Below, piece after piece: positions 1 through 20,500 of a DNA stretch of 64,000 nt. How positions within the stretch are numbered: the stretch's first letter is position 1; each line of letters opens with the position of its first letter. The stretch is taken from assembly GCF_020382885.2 (NCBI RefSeq), contig NC_058510.1:7684862-7748861 (forward strand), given 5' to 3'. The translations under genes were made by a program, and so were the position numbers. The notes under the pieces are model-generated. The model did not search any database, had not been told where the DNA came from, and worked only from the letters and a program-made list of their open reading frames with translations. The DNA comes from Scatophagus argus. Lineage: Eukaryota; Chordata; Actinopteri; Scatophagidae.

Positions 1-73
1 CATTTCATTGCTGATTAACCTAACAGACTATGTGACTGTTCTTGATAGAGTGGAGGAATTTAATGTCTTCTTG

Positions 74-79
74 TTTATT
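74..79 (-). other. Candidate poly(A) signal of pcolce2
   Basis: TTTATT on the + strand reads AATAAA on the - strand. It lies about 210 bases past the pcolce2 stop codon, so positions 1-286 are read as its 3' UTR. The motif is seen directly; its use is inferred. Confidence 0.4.
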
Positions 80-286
80 CCAAAAACATGCGAACAAGAG
101 CAAAATGAATAAATACAAAAGTCTGAGTTGCTTCTAACTGAGTGAATCATGCAGATTTTATGTCATTGTGATTCAGCTATGTTTTTCTGGCCTGTGTTTG
201 TGTGGTTGAGATGGAGATCCATCCATGGCTGAGCCTCCTTCAGGTTCACCTGTCCAGTGGAGATCTTTCTCTGGAGCTTCTGGAAC

Positions 287-3200
287 TCAGCATCGCTTGT
301 TTTTCAGAACATTAAGTCCTTTCTGGTTCTTTGTCTTAAAGGCCATAACAAAGTGGTGAGGGGCGATTTTCCCCCGGCCGTCCTCGTCCACTTGGCCCAT
401 GAAGATGTAGTTCAAACCTGGTGAGGTCACACAAAAAAAACCTGAATGCAGTGGCGGAACGGCAGAGACATTCAGGGAGGCCAAACATCAGAATCTCCAC
501 AAAGCAGATCTGTATATCTTATGTTTATATGCAATGCAAACATATAAACATACTTGATGTTTCATTGACTGCTTGGACAGTGAGTTCTGCCGCTCACCTC
601 ACACTTTGGAGCGAGCTCAATCAACTGAGCGTGAAGGCACAGCAAAGATGCAAACTCAGAGCCACAGGTTATTAAAAACAGCCAACCAGGAATTGCGTAA
701 TCATTATTACTTTGATCATAACTAATAAGATAATCAGTGATTATGTACACCAAAAAAATATTCCTTAGGACACTGAACCAATTTAATTTCATCATTGCAC
801 TCACCCCTTCTGATAAATGGACACTTCTTGCACAGGATAATGATTTTGGTGCTCATCGTCTTTCCTGCCTGCTGGATGGCCAGACTGCCTTCTTTATACA
901 CATTGATGATGGAGACAGTAGCGTACATACTTCCTCCTTTTGTCACCGCGGTAATGACAGTCCCGGTTATCACTGTCATAGACACACACATACACATAGA
1001 TCAAATATATACCTGCCCTTCCCTGTTGTCCAAGGCTAACACTGCTGATAGACACATAAACAAGGATAAATCAAGGCTGTAGAGATGTCATTTTTAATTT
1101 CTATAGATAAATAGAAAATATTCTCTACTTTGGCAAGCGCTGATTGTGCATTGTGATTACAACAACAGTCAAAGCTTTAAGCAGAGTGAATGCAACAGCA
1201 TAATCAGACTTCAGAAAACCAAAAGACTGAAAGAAGATGTTAGCTTCAAGCTCTGTAAGGATGTTTGTGGTTTGAGATAATATCCATATGACATCTAACA
1301 TATGACATCTAACAGATTAAGATTTCATTTTGGACCAAAGTTGACCAACAGTGCAAAGCCTAGAACCATGTTACTAGCATGGCTAAAAAGCATTTATGCC
1401 ATTTCAATCAATCACATTGCAAGTTAAAGTATAAGGGAAGTCTCGGTTTGCTATCAGGACAGATTTAAAAAATGTAGGCACATTATGTGTAGTGTGGGAA
1501 ACCATCAATGACCTAATAGGTCCTCCCCTTCAAGGATCTAATTTTTTTTTGTAACTTTTAGACTTTCAAAGTAATTCCAGGATATGGCCCTGACTGTTAC
1601 ACCAAGTTAAATGTGTGATGTTGTTATTGTCCAATAGGTAACTAAAATGTTTTGCATGTGAATCAGTGGAACAGAGGTCGCTTGATATTATACTCTGTAC
1701 AATCTTATACAGAGAAACAATACATACTGTTTAGTGATTCCATCTGAACAAGGGAGCATGAGATTAAAAATCTGAAACTCCAAGAGAAATCATCCTACAG
1801 GTTAATTCAGAAGAATGCAGAATTTCTGCCAACTGTATCTCCCAGTTCCTTTTTTCTGTCTGGATGTGCTAATAATGTGGCAAATCTGCAAGGTTAACTT
1901 GACATTTGACACCTATTTCCTGTTAAGTCTGTCCTGGTCTCCAAAAGTACAACAAACACAGATCAGTTAACTGGACTTGCTCACTATGGCAGAGATCTGA
2001 CATTTAGCACTGACAGATTAGTGATAGTGGAGCCAGTGGACTGAGAGGGAGAGGATTCTTTACACTGATGGTACCAATATGTCTGGACTTTACATACTGC
2101 CTGTTTCATTTCCTGACAGGGATGAGAAGAGCCAGAGGACGGTCGGTTTCGGTAATGCTGCTGTCTCTGACACTACTGTTAAACAGTGACACTAACCAGT
2201 CAACTGCTTTTGACAATTCAAAGCGCGTTTTCAGTCTACCGTCTCGCCACTTCATTAAAATGTGACACAGCATACCGAGCACCAACTCCGTTGTCACATC
2301 ACATTCACATGCACCACCACATCGCTCGCTTTTCCTCACTTCCTGATGCGAATCCATGTGAACTCTCTGAAATGCCAATCTAGCACATGTGGTAAACATC
2401 TCCAAGAAGAAAACATCACAGTAGAAGGAGAGTAGCAAATGGAGGCCGAGCTTGAATCAACACGTTCATTTATTAACAGTTTACCTACAGTCAGAGGCTG
2501 AGTGTGTGTGTGTGTGTGTTTACATTGGGGGTAACTATGTCCTACTGTATACACTCCTTCACTTCCAGCAAGGCTATCAAGGAAGTCTTTGAGATGAGCA
2601 GTAAGAAATCAGAGGAGCAAAGACAGTGACATGATCAGGACTGTAAACTGCTTGTCAGGGGAGATTTGGCTGCTAATGCCAATGTGGGCTGTGCTGACGT
2701 AAATCTGCGAATAACCTTAACCGTGTCAGTCTGGACGATTTAGGATTAGTATGTATGTAACAGTAGGTAATTTCAAAAATAACATGAGTAAAGCTGGACC
2801 ATTTCAGTCACTGCAGCTTATGTGGTTTATAAATAAATTGCAATAAGGACTGATGTTCTTACCGAAATTGCTGGAGCAGTAATTGCTCTCGAGTGTTCCT
2901 TGTCTTTTACATTTCTGCTGGCACAGGGCAACAGAGTACTTCAGAGCTGTGGAGACACACACACACACATGAACACAAAAACAAAAGAAAATGCATTCTC
3001 TGTTATTTGGACTGCCAGTGATGCAAGAATGCAAGTTATTGTTGCATCTGTGCCTACTGTGGTTTATTTACAGAACAAACACGACAGTGAGGTTCAAATG
3101 AATAGCCTCGGGGACAATGTGAGGCAGCGTGAAAAACAGCAACGTAATGTGGCAAGGAAACAAATGTTTTTCAAGGTATAAATAGGAAAGAGTCCATAAA

Positions 3201-6200
3201 GGAAAGGACCAAATAATACAAGGCGATTGTCTAAATATTATTCTTACTACAGAGGGAAAAGTCAGGAAAGATAAGCCAACAGAAAGCATTGTGAAAGCAT
3301 GACATCGTAGTGGGACCTGGCCTGACTAAGGGAAAAAACAACATTGTGTGGGGAGTGCGAGTTTGAGTATGGAAATTAGCTGTGATCGTGGGCGTGAACA
3401 CATGCCCACAGTGTATGTGAACTTGTGTTATCCTGGGAAATGTGAGCATAAGACACAGTTTTAGCATATGTTGTGTTTGAACGTGTGCTTCTGCTTGGCT
3501 GCATTCTTTGCAGAGAGGAGAGAGATGCATCATGACTGCAAGTCAGATTGTGAAGATGGATTGTTTAGTTTGACTTTTTTCTTTCTTTTTACTGATTTTA
3601 TGCAATTTGCATTTAGGTTAACTACTTATCCACTTGCAGAAGTCAGCAGAATAAGCAACAAAGTGTAAATATGGAGTTAACTCTTAAGCAGTACATTTCA
3701 CTTAGTTCTCTCCTTTCCAGATCTGCTATCAGAAGCAGATTGCAAATTTCCCTTGTGTTTAAAGTGAAAGAAAAACCCCACATGTTAACAATAGAATCCA
3801 GTAGCACTAAGCCAGTCTGTCTCATAGCTACATCAACAAATACAGATGTTAGAAGTCTTCTTGAGGTTCTTTAGTGGGTAAAAGTTGCTACCTACGTAAG
3901 GGCCTGGTGGTGACTGGCTGTGTGGTAGTGGTGGGTGGTATCGTGGTGGTGGGGAATTTCTTTGGTCTGAACTTGTAGTGTCCAATGAAGCCATCTGCGG
4001 TCAGACTGAGATCTGACAGGAACTGGATTAGAAGCTGATTCCCCTCTGAAAACACCGGCCTGGAAAGAAATCCATACAAGAGTGTGAACTGAGAGGAATT
4101 CATGAGATAAGTGTTTTGGCAAAAATAAAACCTTCATGACAGAATCACCTACGCTGGGGGGCTGTCTCCGCAGTATTTGCCAATCCTCTTGGCGTCGTTG
4201 ATTTCTGCCCCATTAAAAATGGAGACGTGGTCATAGCGGCAGTAGTTATCTCTTTCCACATCAAACTTCTCAAACTTGACTTCAATAATCTGTGGCAGGA
4301 GACAAACCATTAAGAAAACCTTCTTTCATCAAGCAGAAGCTTGTAATTGGGATATCAGGGTAGGCTGTTTGATTAAAGGGCACCCTGTCATCCACGGGAT
4401 GATGAAGTCCTGTTCCACAACCATTACACACTGAGCCATCTTGAAAGAGTTCTGCACCAATTTAGCACTGCGCTCCTCAAACAATTTCAGCCTCATGGCG
4501 GAGGATGAAGGATGATCGGATAAAAATCAATGCAGCAGAACCAGAGATTCTTCAGATAGGCTGGAGATTGAAGTATTCTATTCTACTCCTCCAGCACAGA
4601 CTAATTCAACATTTAGAAGAAAGAATAACTCATTTTGAACATTCTGACCTGGTTCTTTGGTGCCACTATGTGCCAGGAGCAGGTGACACCAGCAGGGTAG
4701 TCCTTCTCAGGCCAGTTGGGCGTTTTGAAGGTCCCAGAGGGCTTGTCTAATCTGCCTCCACAGTACTGGTCCCCTGTGGAGCGATGATTCAAGTTATAAC
4801 TTGTATAGACATTAGGAATGATATACTCAATGTCTATCCAGATGCCATTCTGTTATTGGCAGGAACATGAAATGGTCCTGCAGTTAACCTCAAGGCCTTC
4901 TTTGTCATTATGTGCATCCTAAAAAGTAAGTCACTAAGTCCTGTGCAGTGCACAGTTAAAAAAAAAAGACTCTGTCTCTGTCAAGCATCTGAGCAACTGT
5001 CAAAGAGCTGAAACTCTGGAAGACACGCTTTCTTCGTAACATACACTTAGACCGATGTTTCCCTTCCAATATGTCTAAAAGAAGTATGATTTAGTAGAGC
5101 GACAAAAATAGAATGTGCTGTACAGTTCTGACGACACTTAAGGACAGTATGGCAGCAGTCTGTCACTAGCCATTGGGTAAGAGCCAGGTAGGTTGGTTAA
5201 TAGTCATCGTCCGTTACAGCTGTCAGCTGGTACAGAGAACCAACCATTAAAATTCCACCAACACAATAGACGGGACTTTGCAACCCTGGAAAGAGGACAG
5301 GGCTCGTTCAGCTCTAAGTGGTACTTCTGACCAGTGCCTTCTACTGAAGTGCTTCAAAAAAGATTTGTGAGAAATTCCACATTGTACTGTGAGAACTAAG
5401 TGTTGAGATATCCCTCCCTTTTTGTCCACACACCATAGATCCATCCAAGACCAATGAATCGCCCAAAGGTCTGTTTTTTTATAGAGCAGAAGACAAATTC
5501 TACCTCCATTTTGTACAAAAAACACAAAAAGCTGAACTCTCCTTAAGATGTTTTAATTCCTCGCTCTGTCTGGGCATTGTGGTACCGTTCAATGACCTCA
5601 CTGAAGTGACTTGTCTTTAACAGCCATGTTAATTTGCTTTTTAAAGACTGTCCTTCTGCCCCTACAGACACACTCCAGGGCCAGTATCACATTCCTTTAA
5701 GGAGTGAAGTCACGGCTGAGACACAGTCCCGTGTGACTCTGTATTACATGTTTGTGATATTCTTGCTACCCTTGTGACCTCAGTGAGTAGGACATCAACA
5801 GTAAGAGCAAGCATGCCAGAACTATTCTTCTTCTTTCCATGTTTGCCTACCTCTCTCATGTGGGTGGGCAGCAGAGAAAACAGCCAGAAAGCCACTCCCA
5901 GCTGTGTTGGCATCAGATACCATCTGCATGAGCATCTTGTTGCCCGTGGAAACCAGAGCCCCCGGCTTGAACGTCCCACAGAAGCGACCGAGTCTCTGCC
6001 CATTGACATGGCCACTGTAAACATCCACATAGTCATACCGGCACAGGTTGTCGCTCTCCAAGTCAATAAAGCGGAATGACAGGACCACCACCTTTCCCTC
6101 AGGGACCTGGGTGGGAATTAAAGGTCAATTTCACATAATTATCATTATTACCAAGCGCAATGAAATTTTACACCTCCCTCATAGGCACTGGCTTGTTCTT

Positions 6201-7017
6201 CCAACGATGTCCAGTAAAATAACGCTTTCCGCAATTGACTGCAAATAGTTACAATATTTTTAACAGTAAGCCTGACTTTTGTGCAGCAGGTTAAAGACAA
6301 CTTGATTTAGCCATCGGCTTGAATGCAGAGTAATGCAATGGAGCCAGTCAGTAAAAACTGCCCTGTGTGGCTGTGTTTAAGTTATTTTTGGAGAGGAAAT
6401 TAGCAGCTTGGGGTTGGTGAAAGAGTATCATACTATTATGACTTATTGTGCAGTTTTTTTGTCTTTTTAATTAACAATTTAGGCATCAGTTTTACCATCA
6501 TAATTATTCTAGGATGTGGTAGGAAAGCAAAACACGTGCATATGGAAGTGGACTCACTGTGATCCTCCACACACATTTCGTATTTGGAGGGTAAACTCCT
6601 GGGTACCCCTGACTCCCGATTACTCCAGATTCTCCAGTAATGTTTCCGCCGCATGTGAAGCTTGGTCTGGAGGGGAAGAGAGAAATGTTTTCTATTTTCC
6701 AAATATGAGGTGATATTGATGATGTGTTAAAACACAAAAACGTGCATCAATGACAGCATGCGGTTTATTTAGCACAGATTTCATTTTATGTGTCACATGT
6801 CCTGACTGGAAGCAGCCCAGACTGCCGATTATTCCCGTGAATAAACTCCAGGCCATCTCCACAGTGTACGTGAGCTCCCTGACACCTTGCTCACGCATAA
6901 AGCTTTCAGACTAATAATAATAACAATATAAAGAAAGGTGTACCTTCGCTGAGACTGCGCACAAATCTCTGTCAAGAACAGTAGACTCCATGCGCAAAAA
7001 ATACACGTTCTCCACAT
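287..7017 (-). CDS. pcolce2: Procollagen C-endopeptidase enhancer 2 (PCPE-2), 415 aa, 9 coding exons
   Basis: This secreted glycoprotein binds procollagen C-propeptides and enhances BMP-1/tolloid cleavage. Coding exons on the - strand, in order: 6944-7017, 6558-6666, 5851-6106, 4649-4773, 4153-4289, 3896-4059, 2863-2946, 805-972, 287-417. Phases join without a break and give 415 residues, the length I recall for human PCOLCE2. Residues 1 to about 24 are a signal peptide ([20 protein letters not shown]). CUB1 spans about 29-146, with FRFIDLE and [14 protein letters not shown]2 spans about 150-270, with NYCRYDHV and [15 protein letters not shown] Thr/Pro-rich linker leads into the NTR domain from Cys297 (ALCQQKC) to the terminal [16 protein letters not shown] and the threonine linker favour PCOLCE2 over PCOLCE. 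The start at 7017 was chosen because it opens the signal peptide just before a good donor (GTACAC). An upstream in-frame ATG at 7143 would place residues ahead of the signal. The gene is head to head with u2surp, about 1 kb away. Confidence 0.95.
973..2862. other. pcolce2 intron 7, no gene seen
   Basis: AT-rich intron sequence between the exon carrying the start of the NTR domain and the next one. It holds a short (TG)n run near 2503-2520. Open frames here are short, lack family resemblance and have no consistent splice sites. Confidence 0.7.
2947..3895. other. pcolce2 intron 6, no gene seen
   Basis: Intron between the CUB2/linker exon and the first NTR exon. It begins with a (CA)n run at about 2954-2968 next to the exon 7 acceptor. 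Nothing else recognisable. Confidence 0.65.
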
Positions 7018-8068
7018 TGTTGAGTCAACGGAGCAGGCACTTCGCCTGTTTTCTCCCCGTAGCATGAATGGCATTGTGTTCAGCGGCTGGAACGGTGGGG
7101 AAAAGTACCCAGGAGTTCCTACGGGGAGTTTCGGCAACTGCAAGCTGGAGCAGATGAATATATCGTTTGTTCTGCGTGGTAGGAGGGACGGAGCACTGGC
7201 TGCTGCTTTTGCTAAGAGAAAAAAAAAACGATTAAAGAAGCGCTAGAGGGTGAAGGGGCGTGTGAGGTCTAGCGTTACTTTCATAAGAATAATAGTCAAA
7301 AAAGTCATAATAAGTCATGCATAAATGATTAGGCGTTACAATCAATGTGGGCCAAATACACTTGGATTTAACACACAACTCAGTGCCTGCAATGTGGTAT
7401 ACAGTAGTGCACCCATATGTGGAATCAAGGATGATCTCAGTTCGCTGACAGAGAAGTCATTTCACACCACAGCTTAATGAAATAACACTAAGAATGTGTG
7501 TTTGAAATTGCCGTAAACTGGTTGTCAGAATTACGTATATGAGCAGGTAACAGAGACAGACTACTGTCACAGATGGAATCAGAGCGACGGAGAGCGACAG
7601 CACCACCTGCTGGACTAAATACGATATAAACAACTTCGCATACATACTGTATTTTTCGCTTAGCTTAGCTATATCAGTAAGACGACTGGAGAGAATTGCA
7701 TTAAGTTAACTATGTAGCAATTCAGTGCGAAGCCATAGACATAGAAACATATTTATGCCTATGTGCTATACTATATTATACTATGTACTATAAATCGTAA
7801 ATCTGTCTTACATAACAGTAAAACAGTTGCAATGTATGTTTTTATTGAACGTCTAAAACTATACCTTGTTTTGTCTTTCAAAATTATTGCAATTTTCATA
7901 CACGCCACAAGTTGCGGTTTTTATTTGCATGTAAATATAACCACGAAAGGATTGTCATTGAAAAAAAGCTCACAGATCATTGATTCTGCGATTGACTACG
8001 TCTCCTGGCGTTTCGGGTTTGCCGCTGTCTTGTAATCGATGATCGATTTTATTTTAGTTCCACGAAAG
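7018..8068. promoter_or_regulatory. Head-to-head intergenic region between pcolce2 and u2surp
   Basis: This region should contain both 5' UTRs and promoters, because pcolce2 begins leftward at 7017 and u2surp rightward at 8069. I see no TATA box in a convincing place for either gene. The open frames at 7064-7246 and 7763-8035 have no coding character. The regulatory role is inferred from position alone. Confidence 0.4.
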
Positions 8069-16590
<8,522 letters not shown>

Positions 16591-17376
16591 CATGTCTTTT
16601 CGTTCAACCGCCAAACCAGCCTATTCTCCTCCCTCCCCATTCTTCCCTTTTCTGCTCCGTGTTGTATAAAAGATTGAGTGAGTGATCAGGCAGGTTAAGA
16701 TCTCTGCCCAGATGTTAACGTACAGACAATGAAGAGTGCAGGGTGTTGCATGGGTTTCCATCTGGTGTATCAAATTGATGGGGCCATTGCTGTTTTATAT
16801 TGTACAAAAAAAAAAAAAATAATGTGCTTGTGTGTCCTGATTCCCCATCACTTCCCAATGGAATTCATCCATGTGGTAGACCATACCTGTACAGAGTGTG
16901 ATGACAATAGTCATATTCATGCTGTTATTTTCTGTTTTTGTAGTTCACATTAAAAGAATTCCTAATAAACAAGTGTCATTTTTCCTAAATTAATGTGGCA
17001 ATTAATAAACTTTATAATGGAATGATTTAAAAAAAATGGATTGCAGCAAAATCCAGGCACATTACTGAACTGTTTTGTGACAGGGTGCCTGTATGTGGGG
17101 GGGGGTGTATATGGTATGCAGTGTTTAAGTAGGTGATGTGTGTCAAAGAACATGCACACGCTTACTAGAACCTAAGGTTTCCCCATGTTTTAATGTGGCT
17201 AATCTGTGTTCAGCTAAGTATGAGTCAGTCACTTATTAACACTATTTTTTTGTAGCAAAATTATTTACAATTTCACAAAAAGCTCATTTAAAATCTGCTT
17301 CTTCAAAAGAGAGAAAAAAAATCTGTTTTTGTTAAAGCAAAGTGCTGGTTTGTGATTGCATTTGATGTCCATTAAT
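16591..17376. other. u2surp 3' UTR and tail-to-tail gap with acad11
   Basis: Past the u2surp stop there is a 3' UTR with an AATAAA at 16964-16969. On the other strand, ATTAAA (17189-17194) may serve acad11. A G run with GT-rich sequence occurs near 17097-17106. No gene seen. Confidence 0.6.
16964..16969 (+). other. Candidate poly(A) signal of u2surp
   Basis: AATAAA about 375 bases past the u2surp stop codon. Usage is inferred. Confidence 0.5.
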
Positions 17377-17546
17377 CTACAACTTGGCCTGTGCCTTCTT
17401 TAGTTGATCCCTCAGTTCTAAATGAGCAATGGAGGAGAGGTGCACCTCATCTGGCCCATCAGCAATGCGCAGAGTCCGCACATATGAATACCTAAGGAAG
17501 AACGTGAGGAAAGAGATGGAATTCATGCTCATTCTTATTTGAGTGG

Positions 17547-17581
<35 letters not shown>

Positions 17582-20500
17582 GGGGGGGGGGGCACTTACA
17601 TCTGTGCAAGTGGGACATCTCCCGACACACCTGCACCTCCATGTACCTGGATAGCACAATCCACCACCTTACAGGCCATCCTGGCTGCTGCCACCTTGAT
17701 CATCGCAATCTAGGAACACATCAGGTAAACAGTAAAAATAAAGAAATCCACACTACATATTCCTTCTAAGGTTGGTGTATGAAGTGTGTACATAGGAGAA
17801 GTCACAAAATAATCTAAGAGCTTGGTTTACTGTTGAAGTACACTGATTTACAAAGACACAACTGTCTTCACAAATAAAGGTAACTGTTCATGGTTAAACC
17901 TTAATTGGCAGTGGCATCCTGAAGCGACTGTCCTCTGACATGACAAGGTATTATTTTCTCAATGTAAAAACTGGTTAAGTATGTTGACTTCTTGTACACT
18001 ACCAACAAAAACAGTACAGCATAAAGATTTACTACATACTCTTGTATGTAGTCCAGATTTGGACACAATATGTCAGCATGTCCAAAACAGACAGTTTCAC
18101 CTGTTTGCGAGCAGCCTGGCTGCCCAGCGTATCCAGTGCATGAGCAGCGTGTAGAGTCAGCAGGCGAGTCTGTTCTATCATGAGACGGCACTCTGCGATC
18201 CAGTGAGCAACAACTTCCTACACACATAACAACAAAGAGCGGGGGTCGGGGGCGATATTAAGTTGTGTGTTAAACTCTGTCCACTAGGTGTCAACGGCAG
18301 CTCAACACATGCTATCGTACCAGCATCTCAGTTGGATCAATATTCACTTACATGTTGGTACAGTTTCTTTCCAAATGTGTGCCTGGAGGCGGCCCGTTGA
18401 CAGAGCATTTCCAGCGCCATCTCTGCCAGACCGACAGCCCTCATGCAGTGGTGCAGCCTGCCGGGGCCCAGACGGCCCTGAGCAATCTCAAAACCCCGTC
18501 CTTCTCCTGGAGACAAATACACAGGGAGAGAACCAGGAAGCAACTTCACGAATCCTCACAAGAAGCAATCTCTGACCTAGTGACCTCAAACACGTAACCG
18601 TCAAGCCAACTTTATTGTCCAAACACAATTAAAGACTGATAATGGTTAACATATTTTTATGCTGTTATAGGTGCTGCGTGCTTCTGCAGAAGACTTTATG
18701 TGAGTACAGAGTCTTACCAAGAATAATGTTGGAGGCAGGAACCTGCACGTTTTCAAAGTGCACTTCAAAGTGGCCACCATGGATAGCATCTAAACACAGA
18801 AACAAGGGGAAGAACAGATTTATTGGGTCAAGAATGCTCCACCTCATTTGTCACATCCGCATGCAAAAAGGAAATTAATATAGTGGAAAAAGAGAGGTGG
18901 TGGTGACATGATCCTACCATCCTGTCCAAACACGGTGAGTGGCCGGACGAGCTTTACACCTGGCGTGTCCATAGGGACGAGGATCATGCTATGTTGTCTG
19001 TGCCTTAAAAAAAACAAGTTTATAACAAAGGTTTTAATTTTACTCTGTTTAACCGTTTCAGTTTAGAAATTCTACAAAAAAGCATTTTGACAAGTTTCAT
19101 GAGGGTCTAGATATGATCTTTAAATCTTTCTTCTCATACAAGGTTGGGCGTGTGCCGTATTACACTGCTGACAAAACAAGGAGAAAGTGTATTACATATC
19201 ATGGGAGCGGTTGTTTCAATTTTTTTTTCATGTACACATTAATGCTTATAACTGATGAACTTTGGTGCCAATTACATGTCATGTTTACTGTCAGCAAGGT
19301 TCAACTGACAGACTTTTCTGCCATGTGATCCAAACCTTTCAGCAGAAAGGCTGGGCATACGGGTGTTAAAAAGAAAGCGCATCCTGAGAAGTACGGCTTG
19401 TCCCTGAACCAAAGTCCGTTTAAATTATAACAGTGGCACTGAAGAAGGTTAAAAGAAAAAATAGTCTCGACAGTAAAGTGAGCACAGACTCATTAAAGTG
19501 AAAAAAAGAAAATTAAAAAAAAACAACAGCCAAAAAACCCACAAGTGCTTTCATTGGTAGAAATGGAATATTGCTAACACAAATCCAGGAATAATAAAAT
19601 ATGTGGTTAAAAACATGACATCAGAAGCTTCTAGTCTTGCCAAGTCACCACAGGAGGAAACAAATATGCAAATATGCTTCACCACATAAGTGTTAACACA
19701 CTGCTGACCTGCTGCTCACTTCCTGAGAGCCACTCCTGCACATCACAATGGCCACTTTGCATTTGGGATTGCCAGCACCTGTGCGGGAAACAGTCAGAAA
19801 AGCTGCAGTTCATTTGAATTCGTGCTTTGTCGCTGTATGGTGGTGTAACAAAAAATGGCAACTTTTCACAGTCAGACTCCGTCCTTAACCATTCGACAAC
19901 CGGAAAACAATATGCGCTGGGAAGTGCCAAACGTGGACGAAGCCACTGAAAGATTTCTGGCATGAGAATGGCCGGCTCAGACAGCCAGAGGTTGATTTAC
20001 ATTTCCTGAGTTGGACTCTTTCACATAGAGTAACATTCAGCTTGTCATTAAGCAGATGTTGTTTATTGGGGAGAAACTGAAGATTTATAAGAGTCTTTGA
20101 AGGATAAAATGCCTCTTTCATGGCCGCAACTACGTACGAATACTGTACAAAACACCCACTGTAGGGCAACATTTTATAGAGATACGTTTTGAAAAGATAT
20201 TACACTGCCTAGATGAAATGAATACAATGATGTCAAATGTTTAATAACCACACTGATGAGTGAAAAGACAGATAATGACGTAATAATAACAGAATATCTG
20301 GATTTTCCCTGGCTCAGAGTCCACATTCAGACAGTCTTGCATGTGGCCTTGGATCCCTAAGGCACGGATGCAGTGACCAATGGACTGCCTTCCTGTTTAT
20401 ATTTCCGTCCAAGTGGCAAAACTATCCCCTGAGGACGAAGGACATATGGCTGCCAGACAGTAACAGATTTTGAATGTTCACAGTATGAGAATCACAGCGT

